DNA of 63,226 nucleotides from Bacteroidota bacterium (lineage in GTDB: Bacteria; Bacteroidota; Bacteroidia; Chitinophagales; Chitinophagaceae), in the NCBI GenBank assembly GCA_023386235.1, contig JAEWKC010000008.1:1-63226 (forward strand). Reading direction: 5' to 3'. Below, in pieces: positions 54,785 through 62,571 of this stretch. Each line of letters starts with the position of its first letter. Positions within the stretch are counted from its first letter, which is position 1. The translations under genes were made by a program, and so were the position numbers. Below the pieces are notes generated by a model. The model did not search any database. It was given only the letters and a program-made list of their open reading frames with translations, and was not told the origin of the DNA.

Positions 54785-56926
54785 TTATTTTACGATCTTC
54801 AATTCGTCAATAATATTTTTAGCACCTCCCATTTTTTCTATTACCCATAAAACATAGCGAATATCTACGTTGATGGTGCGTGTAAGGTCTTTGTCAAAAG
54901 CTATTTTGTGGCTTAGTGCTTCGTAGTTGCCATCAAAGGCAAGGCCTATCAATTCGCCTCTGGCATTGATAACCGGCGAGCCGGAGTTGCCACCTGTGAT
55001 ATCGTTGGTAGTTATAAAGCCTACCACTACATCATTGTATTTCGGGTCTTTGTACTGACCAAAATCTTTCTTGTTATACAATTCAATTTGTTTTTGTGGA
55101 AGATCAAATTCATAATCGCCGGGTACATATTTATCCATTACACCTTTCATGGTAGTAACGTAGTTGTAGCTTACCGCGTCTCTGGGCTTATATGGTTCTA
55201 CAGAGCCATAGCTTACACGCATGGTAAAGTTGGCATCGGGATAGGTATTGGCATTTGGATTCATTTCCTGCGAACCTTTTATATACAATCTTCCCAAATC
55301 GGCAATTGCTGTATTGAATGAAGTGAAATGGGGATGAATATTTTCTGCATAGTTATTTTGGAACGCGCTTAGGTATTGCAATATCATATCGCCGCTTAAT
55401 TTATCGGCAGCAGGCGCGGCCACAAAAGCATTCCACTTGCTGTCGTTTAACAGTACGGAACTTTCAAATGCCTCTTTGGCCCATTTGGTGTAGGTGCTTT
55501 CATCATTCAGGTCACCGTATTTTGCGGCTAATGCTTCGTAAAATCCTTTCGGATGTTGGCTTTTATCAATATCGGTATAATACATTTTAGCCGTAGCTGC
55601 CAGAATATTTCTATCGCTTGGCACATTTTCGTTTTCAATAAATCTTGCTCTCGCATTTTTCAAATCTTCGGTGTTGATATTTTTATTATCGGCCAATTGT
55701 TGCGCAGCTCTTAAAAGCAATTGAGAATTTCTTACAAGAGGCGAGCCTAAAATACCTTCAGAGTAGTAAACGCGCGCTTTTGCCAATGGCGTCCAGGAGG
55801 CATACGCGGTTTCGTATTCTTTAAAAATATCTCTGTACTCTGCTTTGTTTCTTGCCCAGTTGATGAATTTTTTTTCCTGCTCTGATTTTTGTTCGTAAAC
55901 ATTGTATTTTTTAAGCTGCTTGCTTTCTCCGTCAAAAAATTTCCAGTAGTTGGCAATGCCCGCATACGAGTCGGATAGCTGCAAACGCACGGCAGGATCG
56001 TTTTTCATTTCATTCATCATGTGCTTTAAGCGCACTTCACGCAAATTTACGAGGTAGGGATTTTCAATTTCATTTTTCAGCTTAATGCCGTAAGAAGTTT
56101 CGTATCTGTTAGTGCCGCCGGGGTAGCCGTATATCATGGCATAATCGCCTTGTTTTACGCCTTTGATAGATACCGGTAAAAAGTGTTTGGGCTTGTAAGG
56201 AACGTTATTGGCAGCATATTCAGCAGGATTTCCCGAAGGGCTCATGTATACACGAAAAACGGCAAAGTCGCCCGTGTGGCGCGGCCATTCCCAGTTGTCT
56301 GTATCACCGCCAAACTTGCCAACGCTTTCCGGTGGTGTAGCCACCAAACGCACATCTTTATACACTTTGTATACGAATAATAAGTATTGATTGCCTTTGT
56401 AAAAAGGAACTACGCTGGCTTCTAAGAAGCTGTTGTTTTTTCTGGCATCGGCAACAATTTTATCGGCAATTTCCTTGCCTTTGGCCTGCCTGGCATCGCC
56501 GCTAAGATTTTGTAAAGCGGAAATAAACTGGTTAGAAACGTCTTCTACTTTATCTAAAAATTTTACTCTAAGGCCTTTGGAGGGTATTTCCTGACTTACA
56601 TTTTTAGCGTAAAACCCATCTCTGAGATAGTTATGTTCCATGGTGCTGGCATCGGCAATGGCTCCGTAACCACAGTGATGATTGGTAAACAGCAAACCTT
56701 GCGGGCTAACCATTTCTCCGGTGCATCCGCCGCCAAAAATAACGATGGCATCTTTGATTGAGGGTTTATTGATGCTGTATAATTGCTCTTTAGTGAGTTT
56801 GAGCCCACGCTTTACCATATCTTCATATGTTTTTTGACCCAGAAGATAAGGCAGCCACATACCTTCATCTGCATAAGTTTGCAGAGCAAAAAGCGATGCG
56901 ATAAAAAATGCGAAAAGTTTTTTCAT
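54785..56926 (-). CDS. S46 family dipeptidyl peptidase (DPP7-like)
   Basis: A 713-residue exported serine exopeptidase releasing dipeptides. Signal peptide ends near TYADEG. The catalytic His lies in 'LLFTNHHCGYGAI' (residues 83-84), Asp in 'NWEWPRHTGDFAVF', Ser in 'TGGNSGSPVI' (about 652). The following 'GLAFDGNYEALS' keeps Gly where DPP11 enzymes have Arg in the S1 pocket, so it should prefer hydrophobic rather than acidic P1 residues; this is inferred from family knowledge. Acts in the periplasm. Followed by its own terminator. Confidence 0.92.
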   Translation of the reverse strand: MKKLFAFFIASLFALQTYADEGMWLPYLLGQKTYEDMVKRGLKLTKEQLYSINKPSIKDAIVIFGGGCTGEMVSPQGLLFTNHHCGYGAIADASTMEHNYLRDGFYAKNVSQEIPSKGLRVKFLDKVEDVSNQFISALQNLSGDARQAKGKEIADKIVADARKNNSFLEASVVPFYKGNQYLLFVYKVYKDVRLVATPPESVGKFGGDTDNWEWPRHTGDFAVFRVYMSPSGNPAEYAANNVPYKPKHFLPVSIKGVKQGDYAMIYGYPGGTNRYETSYGIKLKNEIENPYLVNLREVRLKHMMNEMKNDPAVRLQLSDSYAGIANYWKFFDGESKQLKKYNVYEQKSEQEKKFINWARNKAEYRDIFKEYETAYASWTPLAKARVYYSEGILGSPLVRNSQLLLRAAQQLADNKNINTEDLKNARARFIENENVPSDRNILAATAKMYYTDIDKSQHPKGFYEALAAKYGDLNDESTYTKWAKEAFESSVLLNDSKWNAFVAAPAADKLSGDMILQYLSAFQNNYAENIHPHFTSFNTAIADLGRLYIKGSQEMNPNANTYPDANFTMRVSYGSVEPYKPRDAVSYNYVTTMKGVMDKYVPGDYEFDLPQKQIELYNKKDFGQYKDPKYNDVVVGFITTNDITGGNSGSPVINARGELIGLAFDGNYEALSHKIAFDKDLTRTINVDIRYVLWVIEKMGGAKNIIDELKIVK

Positions 56927-57102
56927 CTTAGTTAAATATTTTTCTAAATTAAAATTATGAAGCTGCTAAGATAATTAATTTAAAGAAAAAGACGATGTAT
57001 TTTGAAAACAGGGATGCTTTTATTACTGGGTTGTTTTTAGTTCATTAAAGAATTACGTCAGGAAAATCCATTTGGAAAAAGTATTTTTTACAAAGGAATA
57101 TT

Positions 57103-57561
57103 TTAATCTGCTCTGTCCGTATGTGTTATTGGTTCAGTAGATTTCCAAATGCTTGTACTCTTTGTGCCAAAGTCCATTCGGGTAAGGTACAGGGTATCGT
57201 TTTCAATTAATATTGTGTATTTCTCTTCTTTTGTGTATACCTCTTCTTTGGTAGATGTAAATTCTTGTGATTGTTTAGATGCAAGTTCTTCTGTACTTGA
57301 AGGATATTTATAGATGAGGAGTAACAGCTTATTCTCAAAAGAATAATTTCCGTGCTGCGACATGGCATAATTAGGATAATAACTAAATTTTCCGGATTTG
57401 GCGAAATGGAAATAAATACCGCTTGTATGAAATTTCTTCTGATCGTTTTCTATAATGCCAATCTGATTCCAGGTACCTTTTATTTCTGCATTATAGTTTA
57501 CTTTTTTGCTGCATGACGATATAGAAAATAAAAGCGCTACAATGATGAATACTTTTTGCAT
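57103..57561 (-). CDS. Small lipoprotein, lipocalin-like
   Basis: A 152-residue lipoprotein starting at Met in 'MQKVFIIVALLFSISSCSKK' (an upstream start at 57579 adds six residues). The lipobox Cys is followed by SKK. The mature part has 'IKGTWNQIGIIENDQKKF', the GTW opening of lipocalin-like domains, and 'YTILIENDTLYLTRM' near the end. No specific function recognised. It may be cotranscribed with the GH16 gene upstream (75 bp). Confidence 0.75.
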   Translation of the reverse strand: MQKVFIIVALLFSISSCSKKVNYNAEIKGTWNQIGIIENDQKKFHTSGIYFHFAKSGKFSYYPNYAMSQHGNYSFENKLLLLIYKYPSSTEELASKQSQEFTSTKEEVYTKEEKYTILIENDTLYLTRMDFGTKSTSIWKSTEPITHTDRAD

Positions 57562-57635
57562 AATAGTTTTTTTATCCATACGAGAAAATGCCTCAAAACG
57601 CTACAGCTTGATGAATCTTCCAATTTGATAAGCTA

Positions 57636-58433
57636 CTACTTTTTATAAAACCGCACCCAGTCAATGTACATTTCTACAGGCAGGTCATCCGCCACAGCGG
57701 GTCCTACCCAGCTTCCGCCAATTTGCATATCAAGCAGCAGGTAATAATCATTATCGTTGTAGGGAAACTGTCCTTCTTTATCGGTTTGTATGCGTGGGTA
57801 TGCAAAATTTCTTTTTCCGTTTACAAAAAATACAAGGCTGTCTGCATGCTTTTCCATAGCGTAAATATTGTAATCATTAGGATTGATGGGTGCGGTACCG
57901 CTGGGTTGCGGCTCCCGGATTTTTAAATTAAAGGTATAATTGGAGTGCACTGTTTGATAGACAAAGTTGTCGAAATTCAGTCTTTCCATAATGTCAATTT
58001 CTCCGCCATTCGGCCAATTGCCTTTTTCAGGAAGCATCCAGAATGCAGGCCAGGCGCTTTTAGCGCCGTTGAGTTTTGCCCTGATCTCTAATCTGCCCAA
58101 TCCGAAATTTACTTTATCTTTTGTGTAAACTCCACCTGTTATGAAAGTGCCGGTATCATTGGTTTGCGTGCTATTTTTAATGCCGCGTAAAATAAGGTTG
58201 CCGTTTTTTACTTCGTAAAGCGAATCGTAAGAAGACATGAAATTATTCCAGTCGCTTCTTCCGCGTGGAATTTTTGTCCAACTCGATTCATCAATTGTAT
58301 TGCCGTTGAAATTTTCTTCCCAGGCGAGCTTCCATTTTTCTCCCGGTTTATTCGGGTAATAATTTTTAGAACAGGCTACTGAGATTAAAATAATGAAAGT
58401 GCTTAGTAATAAAAAGGTCGATAGATGTTTCAT
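57636..58433 (-). CDS. Glycoside hydrolase family 16 lipoprotein (beta-glucanase type)
   Basis: A 265-residue GH16 enzyme. It begins with a lipoprotein signal ending 'LISVAC'. The mature part is one beta-jelly-roll: 'WKLAWEENFNGNTIDESSW', 'GRLEIRAKLNGAKSAWPAFW' and the catalytic 'GGEIDIMERLNFD' with the nucleophile and acid/base Glu pair at about residues 145 and 150. The C-terminal 'PVEMYIDWVRFYKK' is typical. It probably cuts beta-1,3-glucans at the cell surface; exact specificity not shown. Confidence 0.92.
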   Translation of the reverse strand: MKHLSTFLLLSTFIILISVACSKNYYPNKPGEKWKLAWEENFNGNTIDESSWTKIPRGRSDWNNFMSSYDSLYEVKNGNLILRGIKNSTQTNDTGTFITGGVYTKDKVNFGLGRLEIRAKLNGAKSAWPAFWMLPEKGNWPNGGEIDIMERLNFDNFVYQTVHSNYTFNLKIREPQPSGTAPINPNDYNIYAMEKHADSLVFFVNGKRNFAYPRIQTDKEGQFPYNDNDYYLLLDMQIGGSWVGPAVADDLPVEMYIDWVRFYKK

Positions 58434-58461
58434 TAGTTTTATTATTTTATTTTTTTAATGA

Positions 58462-58481
58462 CTCTCGATAGTTATCGGGAG
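58462..58481. repeat. Short inverted repeat
   Basis: CTCTCGATA (58462-58470) and TATCGGGAG (58473-58481) form a near-perfect palindrome in the gap between the GH16 and EVE genes; it lacks a T-run, so it is not a clear terminator. Confidence 0.4.
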
Positions 58482-58542
58482 CGCTTCTCTACATTGCGAA
58501 TAATCTATTAGGAAGCGAAGCGCAAAATTATTTTTTACAAGA

Positions 58543-58944
58543 TTATTTACTCATTTCCAAAATAGTATTCCATTCTTCTTCGCTAACAGGAGAAACAGAT
58601 AATCTTCCCTGTTTTACTAAAGCCAGGTTAGCCAGTTTTTTTTCTGCTTTCAACTGTGCAAGTGTCACCGGGTTCTTTAGTTTCTTTACGGGTTTTAAAT
58701 CCACGCAAACCCAGCGTTCATCGGTAGTTGTAGGGTCTTGATAAGCTTCTTTGCTTACTTTTGCGATGCCCACAATTTCTTTGCCTTCATTGCTGTGGTA
58801 GAAGAATACCTCGTCGCCTTTTTTCATTTGTTGCAAATTTTTGCGCGCCTGGTAATTGCGCACGCCATCCCAGAAAGTTTGTTTGTCTTTTACAAATTGA
58901 TCCCAGCTATATTTGAAAGGTTCAGATTTTACAAGCCACTTCAT
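58543..58944 (-). CDS. EVE domain-containing protein
   Basis: A 133-residue protein consisting of one EVE domain (PUA-like fold): 'WLVKSEPFKYSWDQFVKDK', 'WDGVRNYQARKNLQQMKKGD', 'VFFYHSNEGKEIVGIAKVSK' and 'LSVSPVSEEEWNTIL'. EVE domains recognise modified bases in RNA or DNA; in standalone form the role is not established. No restriction or other defence gene is adjacent. Confidence 0.92.
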   Translation of the reverse strand: MKWLVKSEPFKYSWDQFVKDKQTFWDGVRNYQARKNLQQMKKGDEVFFYHSNEGKEIVGIAKVSKEAYQDPTTTDERWVCVDLKPVKKLKNPVTLAQLKAEKKLANLALVKQGRLSVSPVSEEEWNTILEMSK

Positions 58945-58989
58945 ATTTCGGTGATTAGTTATTAAAATTATTAAAGGTAAATAGTATTA

Positions 58990-59709
58990 CTACCAGCCGC
59001 TTGCCAGTACATCCGCAATGTGCAGTACTTTTATTGTTTCGTTTTTCTTTTTTAAAATGCCGTCAATGTGCATGAGACAACTCATATCTGTGCTAATGAT
59101 GTAATCGGTATTGGTAGCTTTTGCGTTCTCTGCTTTTTGCTCGCCCATGCCTGCGCTGATAGCATTGAATTTTACGGCGAAAGTGCCACCAAAACCACAG
59201 CAGGTTTCGTTGTCGTGCATGGGAATTATTGTAAGGCCTTTCACATTTTTCAACAATATTTGTGGCTCCTCTTTTATATGACATTCGCGCAAAGCCGCGC
59301 AGCTATTATGATACGTGGCTGTAGCCTCGAAGGTAGCTCCTAAATCTTCTATTTTTAGCACATTGACCAAAAACGCTGATAGTTCAAAAATGCGCTCAGA
59401 AGTTTTCTCTGCTTCCATTTTTTGGGCTGTATTTTCAAAAAGGACTTTGAACCCGTTTTTTACAAATCCCGCACAGCTGGCGCTGGGTGTTACAATGTAT
59501 TCGCTGCCGCTAAAATCGTGAATGAATTTTTTACAAATGGCTTTTGATTCCTCTCTGAACCCCGCATTGTACGCGGGTTGCCCACAGCAGGTCTGATCTT
59601 TATTATAAATGACTTCGCAACCGGCTTTTTCTAAAACCTTTACCATATTAAAGCCAACTTTCGGATAGAGCTGATCTATAAAACAGGGAATAAATATCTG
59701 TACTTTCAT
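58990..59709 (-). CDS. (Fe-S)-binding protein LutA/YkgE family
   Basis: A 239-residue protein with two cysteine-rich CCG domains: 'QIFIPCFIDQLYPKVGFNM', 'NKDQTCCGQPAYNAGF', then 'YHNSCAALRECH' and 'HDNETCCGFGGTFAVKF'. In the LutABC complex this subunit takes part in L-lactate oxidation. The usual partners lutB and lutC are not next to it in this window (EVE gene downstream, repeats upstream), so it is an orphan here. A TATCTTCG element upstream is one base off the -7 consensus. Confidence 0.88.
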   Translation of the reverse strand: MKVQIFIPCFIDQLYPKVGFNMVKVLEKAGCEVIYNKDQTCCGQPAYNAGFREESKAICKKFIHDFSGSEYIVTPSASCAGFVKNGFKVLFENTAQKMEAEKTSERIFELSAFLVNVLKIEDLGATFEATATYHNSCAALRECHIKEEPQILLKNVKGLTIIPMHDNETCCGFGGTFAVKFNAISAGMGEQKAENAKATNTDYIISTDMSCLMHIDGILKKKNETIKVLHIADVLASGW

Positions 59710-59796
59710 GAAGACGAAGATAAGAAATAGTTGGAAGGAATGGGTATAAAAACAAAGTGAAAAATATAGGAAAGCCTTGCTTTGATGACGCGGATT

Positions 59797-60290
59797 TGTA
59801 AATCCAACCTCTTCGCTAGCGAAGCATCGCTAACCCTTTGTCATGCTGAGCGCTAGCGAAGCATCTAACGAACCATCCAGTGCAAATAATGTAGATCCTT
59901 CACTTCGTTCAGGATGACAAAGAGAGGGGGCAGGATGACAGAAAAAAAACTTCGTTCAGGATGACAACATTTGAGCTGGTTTTAAACACTCTGAAAGCCC
60001 CTTGTCATGTTGAGCGAAGCGAAACATCTAACCTCTTGTCATGCAGATTTTCTTTTGAAGCAAGAAAGCATCTGTAGATCCTTCACTTCGTTCAGGATGA
60101 CAACGAGAGGGGGCAGGATGACAGTAAAAGCGCTTCATTGAGTATGACAACTTTTGAGCCAGCTTCAAATACTCTGAAAACCTCTTGTCATGCTGAGCGC
60201 TAGCGAAGCATCTATTTTTCCTCTTTTAGATCCTTCACTTCGTTCAGGATGACAGTAAAAGCGCTTCGTTGAGTATGACAACTTTTGAAC
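59797..60290. repeat. Cluster of interspersed repeats (two families)
   Basis: The 596 bp between 59710 and 60305 hold no gene. Family A, GTCATGCTGAGCG...AGCATCT: 59840-59866, 60004-60029, 60187-60213 and a diverged copy 60038-60072. Family B, TAGATCCTTCACTTCG plus TTCAGGATGACA: 59892-59919, 60075-60102, 60227-60254 and a partial 59949-59967. A and B alternate, joined by similar filler (GTAAAAGCGCTTC...AGTATGACAACTTTTGA at about 60124 and 60255), which suggests unit duplication. Copy A also occurs at 42687. Confidence 0.88.
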
Positions 60291-60305
60291 CAGTCTCTGT
60301 AAGAA

Positions 60306-60420
60306 TCATATCGAATTCACAATCCCATTCAGCGTAGCACTCGGTCTCATTGCTGCATCGGTTTTTGCAAAATCGGAGTGGTAGTAGCCGCCGATTTGCT
60401 GGGGTTTGCCCTGTGCTTTT
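60306..60420 (-). pseudogene. C-terminal remnant of monomeric NADP-isocitrate dehydrogenase
   Basis: Minus strand, one frame reads 'AQGKPQQIGGYYHSDFAK' then 'TDAAMRPSATLNGIVNSI' and stops at TGA 60306-60308. This matches the last about 37 residues of monomeric isocitrate dehydrogenases (GKPvDIGGYY...AMRPSAT.N). Nothing of the other 700 residues is present; upstream the frame merges into a broken AraC-type gene. Confidence 0.72.
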
Positions 60421-60888
60421 CTAAAATCTGATTTTTTTTCTTGCTACAAATCGCTAAAATTAGTTGCAGGTAAGATTTTAAAATAGCATGCGAAAAGGTT
60501 TCCTTTTGGTTGATGGATTTTATTTTCCCGAAAATCTCAGAAATTTCCTCGAAAACAGTTTCCTCCAACTGAAACTGCGGAAAAAGATAAATGTTATTGA
60601 AAAGTAAACCATTGCAAGCCACCTCGTTTTTATGGTATTCAATGCAATAAAAATCGCCATGAAAGGCCAAAGACTGCATTTAAAACGGTTTTCCTGTTTC
60701 AATTTTTAAATTCTGATAAGGCGTGCTGAAAAAAATAGTTTTCCCTGAAAATTCATACTCCGCAAAGTCCACAAAAAGTTTGCCTCTGCCCTCAAAAAGA
60801 TAAATATGATAAAATTGATCGCTGGAATTGTCATTAAAATCGGAACTTTTAAGCTGCGAAACCGAAAACAAATTTTCTATTGGCTGAA
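60421..60888 (-). pseudogene. Broken AraC-family regulator, N-terminal domain only
   Basis: Minus strand, a single frame reads 'IQPIENLFSVSQLKSSDF', 'YHIYLFEGRGKLFVDFAE', 'TIFFSTPYQNLKIETGKPF', a TAA stop at 60680-60682, then 'MQSLAFHGDFYCIEYHKNEV', 'ACNGLLFNNIYLFPQFQ' and 'LKSYLQLILAICSKKKN'. This is the sensor (cupin-like) domain and linker of Bacteroidota AraC regulators. It is interrupted by one in-frame stop, lacks a good start codon, and the C-terminal DNA-binding domain is replaced by the isocitrate-dehydrogenase remnant. Confidence 0.78.
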
Positions 60889-60977
60889 TTTATAAAAAAC
60901 TTAATGATTAACAAAAATATAATGGAAAATATGTGTGAAATTCTGAAGGACTGTATGTAAAAAAAATTAATAATTTG

Positions 60978-60985
60978 TATATTTG
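60978..60985 (+). promoter_or_regulatory. -7 promoter element of the receiver/HEAT/GT2 operon
   Basis: TATATTTG followed by CA matches TAnnTTTG; transcription would begin near 60990, giving a leader of about 140 nt to the ATG at 61132. Confidence 0.6.
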
Positions 60986-61131
60986 CATAGTACGGTTTTT
61001 AAATGTTTAATAAACTTCAAAATTTTTTAAATCCTTTAGGATATAAAATATTTTGGATAGATAAAATTGAATTTATTTATACTTATATAGAGTAATTTAT
61101 TTTGAGTTTTAGAGGAGATATCAAAAAAAAT

Positions 61132-61494
61132 ATGAAAATTTTATTAGTTGAAAGAAACGATGTTATTAGACGAACCGTCTTTTACATTTTGATAAAAGAG
61201 GGATACAAAGTTAACCCTGCAAAGGATGGTGCCGAGGCTGTAAAATTTTTGGAAGAAGAACATTATGATATTTTAATAACAAATCTTATGATTGCCTATT
61301 ATTCCGGTTTTGAGGTTATTAGTTTTTTAAAATCCCGCGATCTTCAAAATAAAACTTCTGTCGTGGTATTTTCTGATAAATTAAGTGATAATAATATCTA
61401 CAAAATCTACGAAATGGGAGTAGACGATATGATAAGAAAACCCTTTTCTCCGGCAGAATTAATCTGTAGGCTCAATAAATTAAAAAATAAATAA
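61132..61494 (+). CDS. Single-domain receiver protein lacking the phosphoacceptor Asp
   Basis: A 120-residue CheY-like receiver with no output domain. It aligns along the family: 'MKILLVERNDVIRR', 'YDILITNLMIAYYSGFEV', 'VVVFSDK', 'GVDDMIRKPFSPAELI'. The phosphoacceptor position, normally Asp in 'LDLMLP', is Asn51; the acidic pair after strand 1 is E7-R8-N9 instead of E-D-D. Ser81 and Lys103 are kept. It should therefore not be phosphorylated in the usual way and may act as a binding adaptor. ATG 61132 is preferred over TTG 61102; a purine-rich GAGGAGA lies upstream. 12 bp before the next gene. Confidence 0.85.
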   Translation: MKILLVERNDVIRRTVFYILIKEGYKVNPAKDGAEAVKFLEEEHYDILITNLMIAYYSGFEVISFLKSRDLQNKTSVVVFSDKLSDNNIYKIYEMGVDDMIRKPFSPAELICRLNKLKNK

Positions 61495-61506
61495 ATAAAT
61501 CTGTAA

Positions 61507-62565
61507 ATGCCCGAATTTATCGATACCCCAATTTATTTGCTAATTCTTATCATAATCAATTTTTTGGTTATCGTGATGGGTATCGCTCTAACTTTTTTTC
61601 ATAACTACAGATATACTTTCTTTACAAAGAAAGAAAAATTGTTAGATCTAAGGTTCAACCAAATTATTGCAAGAACAATACTATTTAAAAAGAATATAAA
61701 TGATGAATTAATTAATACAATAAATAGTATTGGGCAATTAAAGAAGGAGAAGGTGCGCAACATTCTTATTAAAAATCTCGAAGTTTATCTTAATTTTTTG
61801 GAGAGTGAGGAAAGCAATTTGGTTATTGAACTTTATAGAAGACTTAACCTTTCAACAGAACCCAAGAAAATGTTGTACAGCCATTCCAGAAGCAAAATAA
61901 GAAGGGCTTTATATGAGTTAATAAATTTTCACGTTCCTGTTGATAGAAATAGAATTTTGCAGTTACAGCAAAGCAAGCACAAAACACTAAGAGAAAAAGC
62001 CAATGTTTATACATTGCAGATGTTCCACTCCAATATTTATGAGTTTTTGGACTATCCCGGACAAAAACTCACAAAATGGGAACAACTGAAATACTTTCAG
62101 CTAATAAATAAAAGGACTATCCTCAAAAAGCCAAAGTACAGGAAATGGGTTTCCGAAAAATACCATCCCTCAATTGTAAGTTTAGCCTTAGATTTTGTTT
62201 CGTATTACTACCAAGTGGATGCATTGAGTAATATTTATGACCTTATACCGCGGGCCGACAAGCTATTAAGGAAAAAATTAATAAACACCATTGGTAAACT
62301 AAGACAGACTGATTCTATGTGCTTTCTCATAAACTGGTATGACTATGAAAAAAGCACTACTTGCAGAATAGAAATCATAAAAAGTTTAGGATATATCGCC
62401 TACAATGATGTATTTGTAATTGATTTTTTAAATAAATTATTTGAAGAAAATAAAAACTTAAATGTTAAAAAAGCAATTGTTATTGCCCAATCGAGGTTAA
62501 AGAATACCACAAATATTCCGATAATTGAGATTAAGGAAAAAGAATTTGATAAAGTTTATACTTAA
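61507..62565 (+). CDS. Membrane-anchored helical-repeat (HEAT-like) protein
   Basis: A 352-residue protein: one N-terminal TM helix (about residues 8-30), then a cytosolic all-helical region rich in Lys, Leu, Asn and Ile. Repeating pairs such as 'REKANVYTLQMFHSNIYEFL', 'KLLRKKLINTIGKLRQTDSM' and 'CRIEIIKSLGYIAYNDVFVI' look like HEAT repeats. No catalytic motif. It lies between the receiver (12 bp) and a GT2 glycosyltransferase (6 bp), so it probably scaffolds the synthase at the inner membrane. Recognised by pattern only. Confidence 0.72.
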   Translation: MPEFIDTPIYLLILIIINFLVIVMGIALTFFHNYRYTFFTKKEKLLDLRFNQIIARTILFKKNINDELINTINSIGQLKKEKVRNILIKNLEVYLNFLESEESNLVIELYRRLNLSTEPKKMLYSHSRSKIRRALYELINFHVPVDRNRILQLQQSKHKTLREKANVYTLQMFHSNIYEFLDYPGQKLTKWEQLKYFQLINKRTILKKPKYRKWVSEKYHPSIVSLALDFVSYYYQVDALSNIYDLIPRADKLLRKKLINTIGKLRQTDSMCFLINWYDYEKSTTCRIEIIKSLGYIAYNDVFVIDFLNKLFEENKNLNVKKAIVIAQSRLKNTTNIPIIEIKEKEFDKVYT

Positions 62566-62571
62566 AAAGAG

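Noticed and set aside
59797..60290. Possible CRISPR array
   Set aside because: Repeat copies are unevenly spaced, of two alternating families with similar filler, and no cas genes are near.
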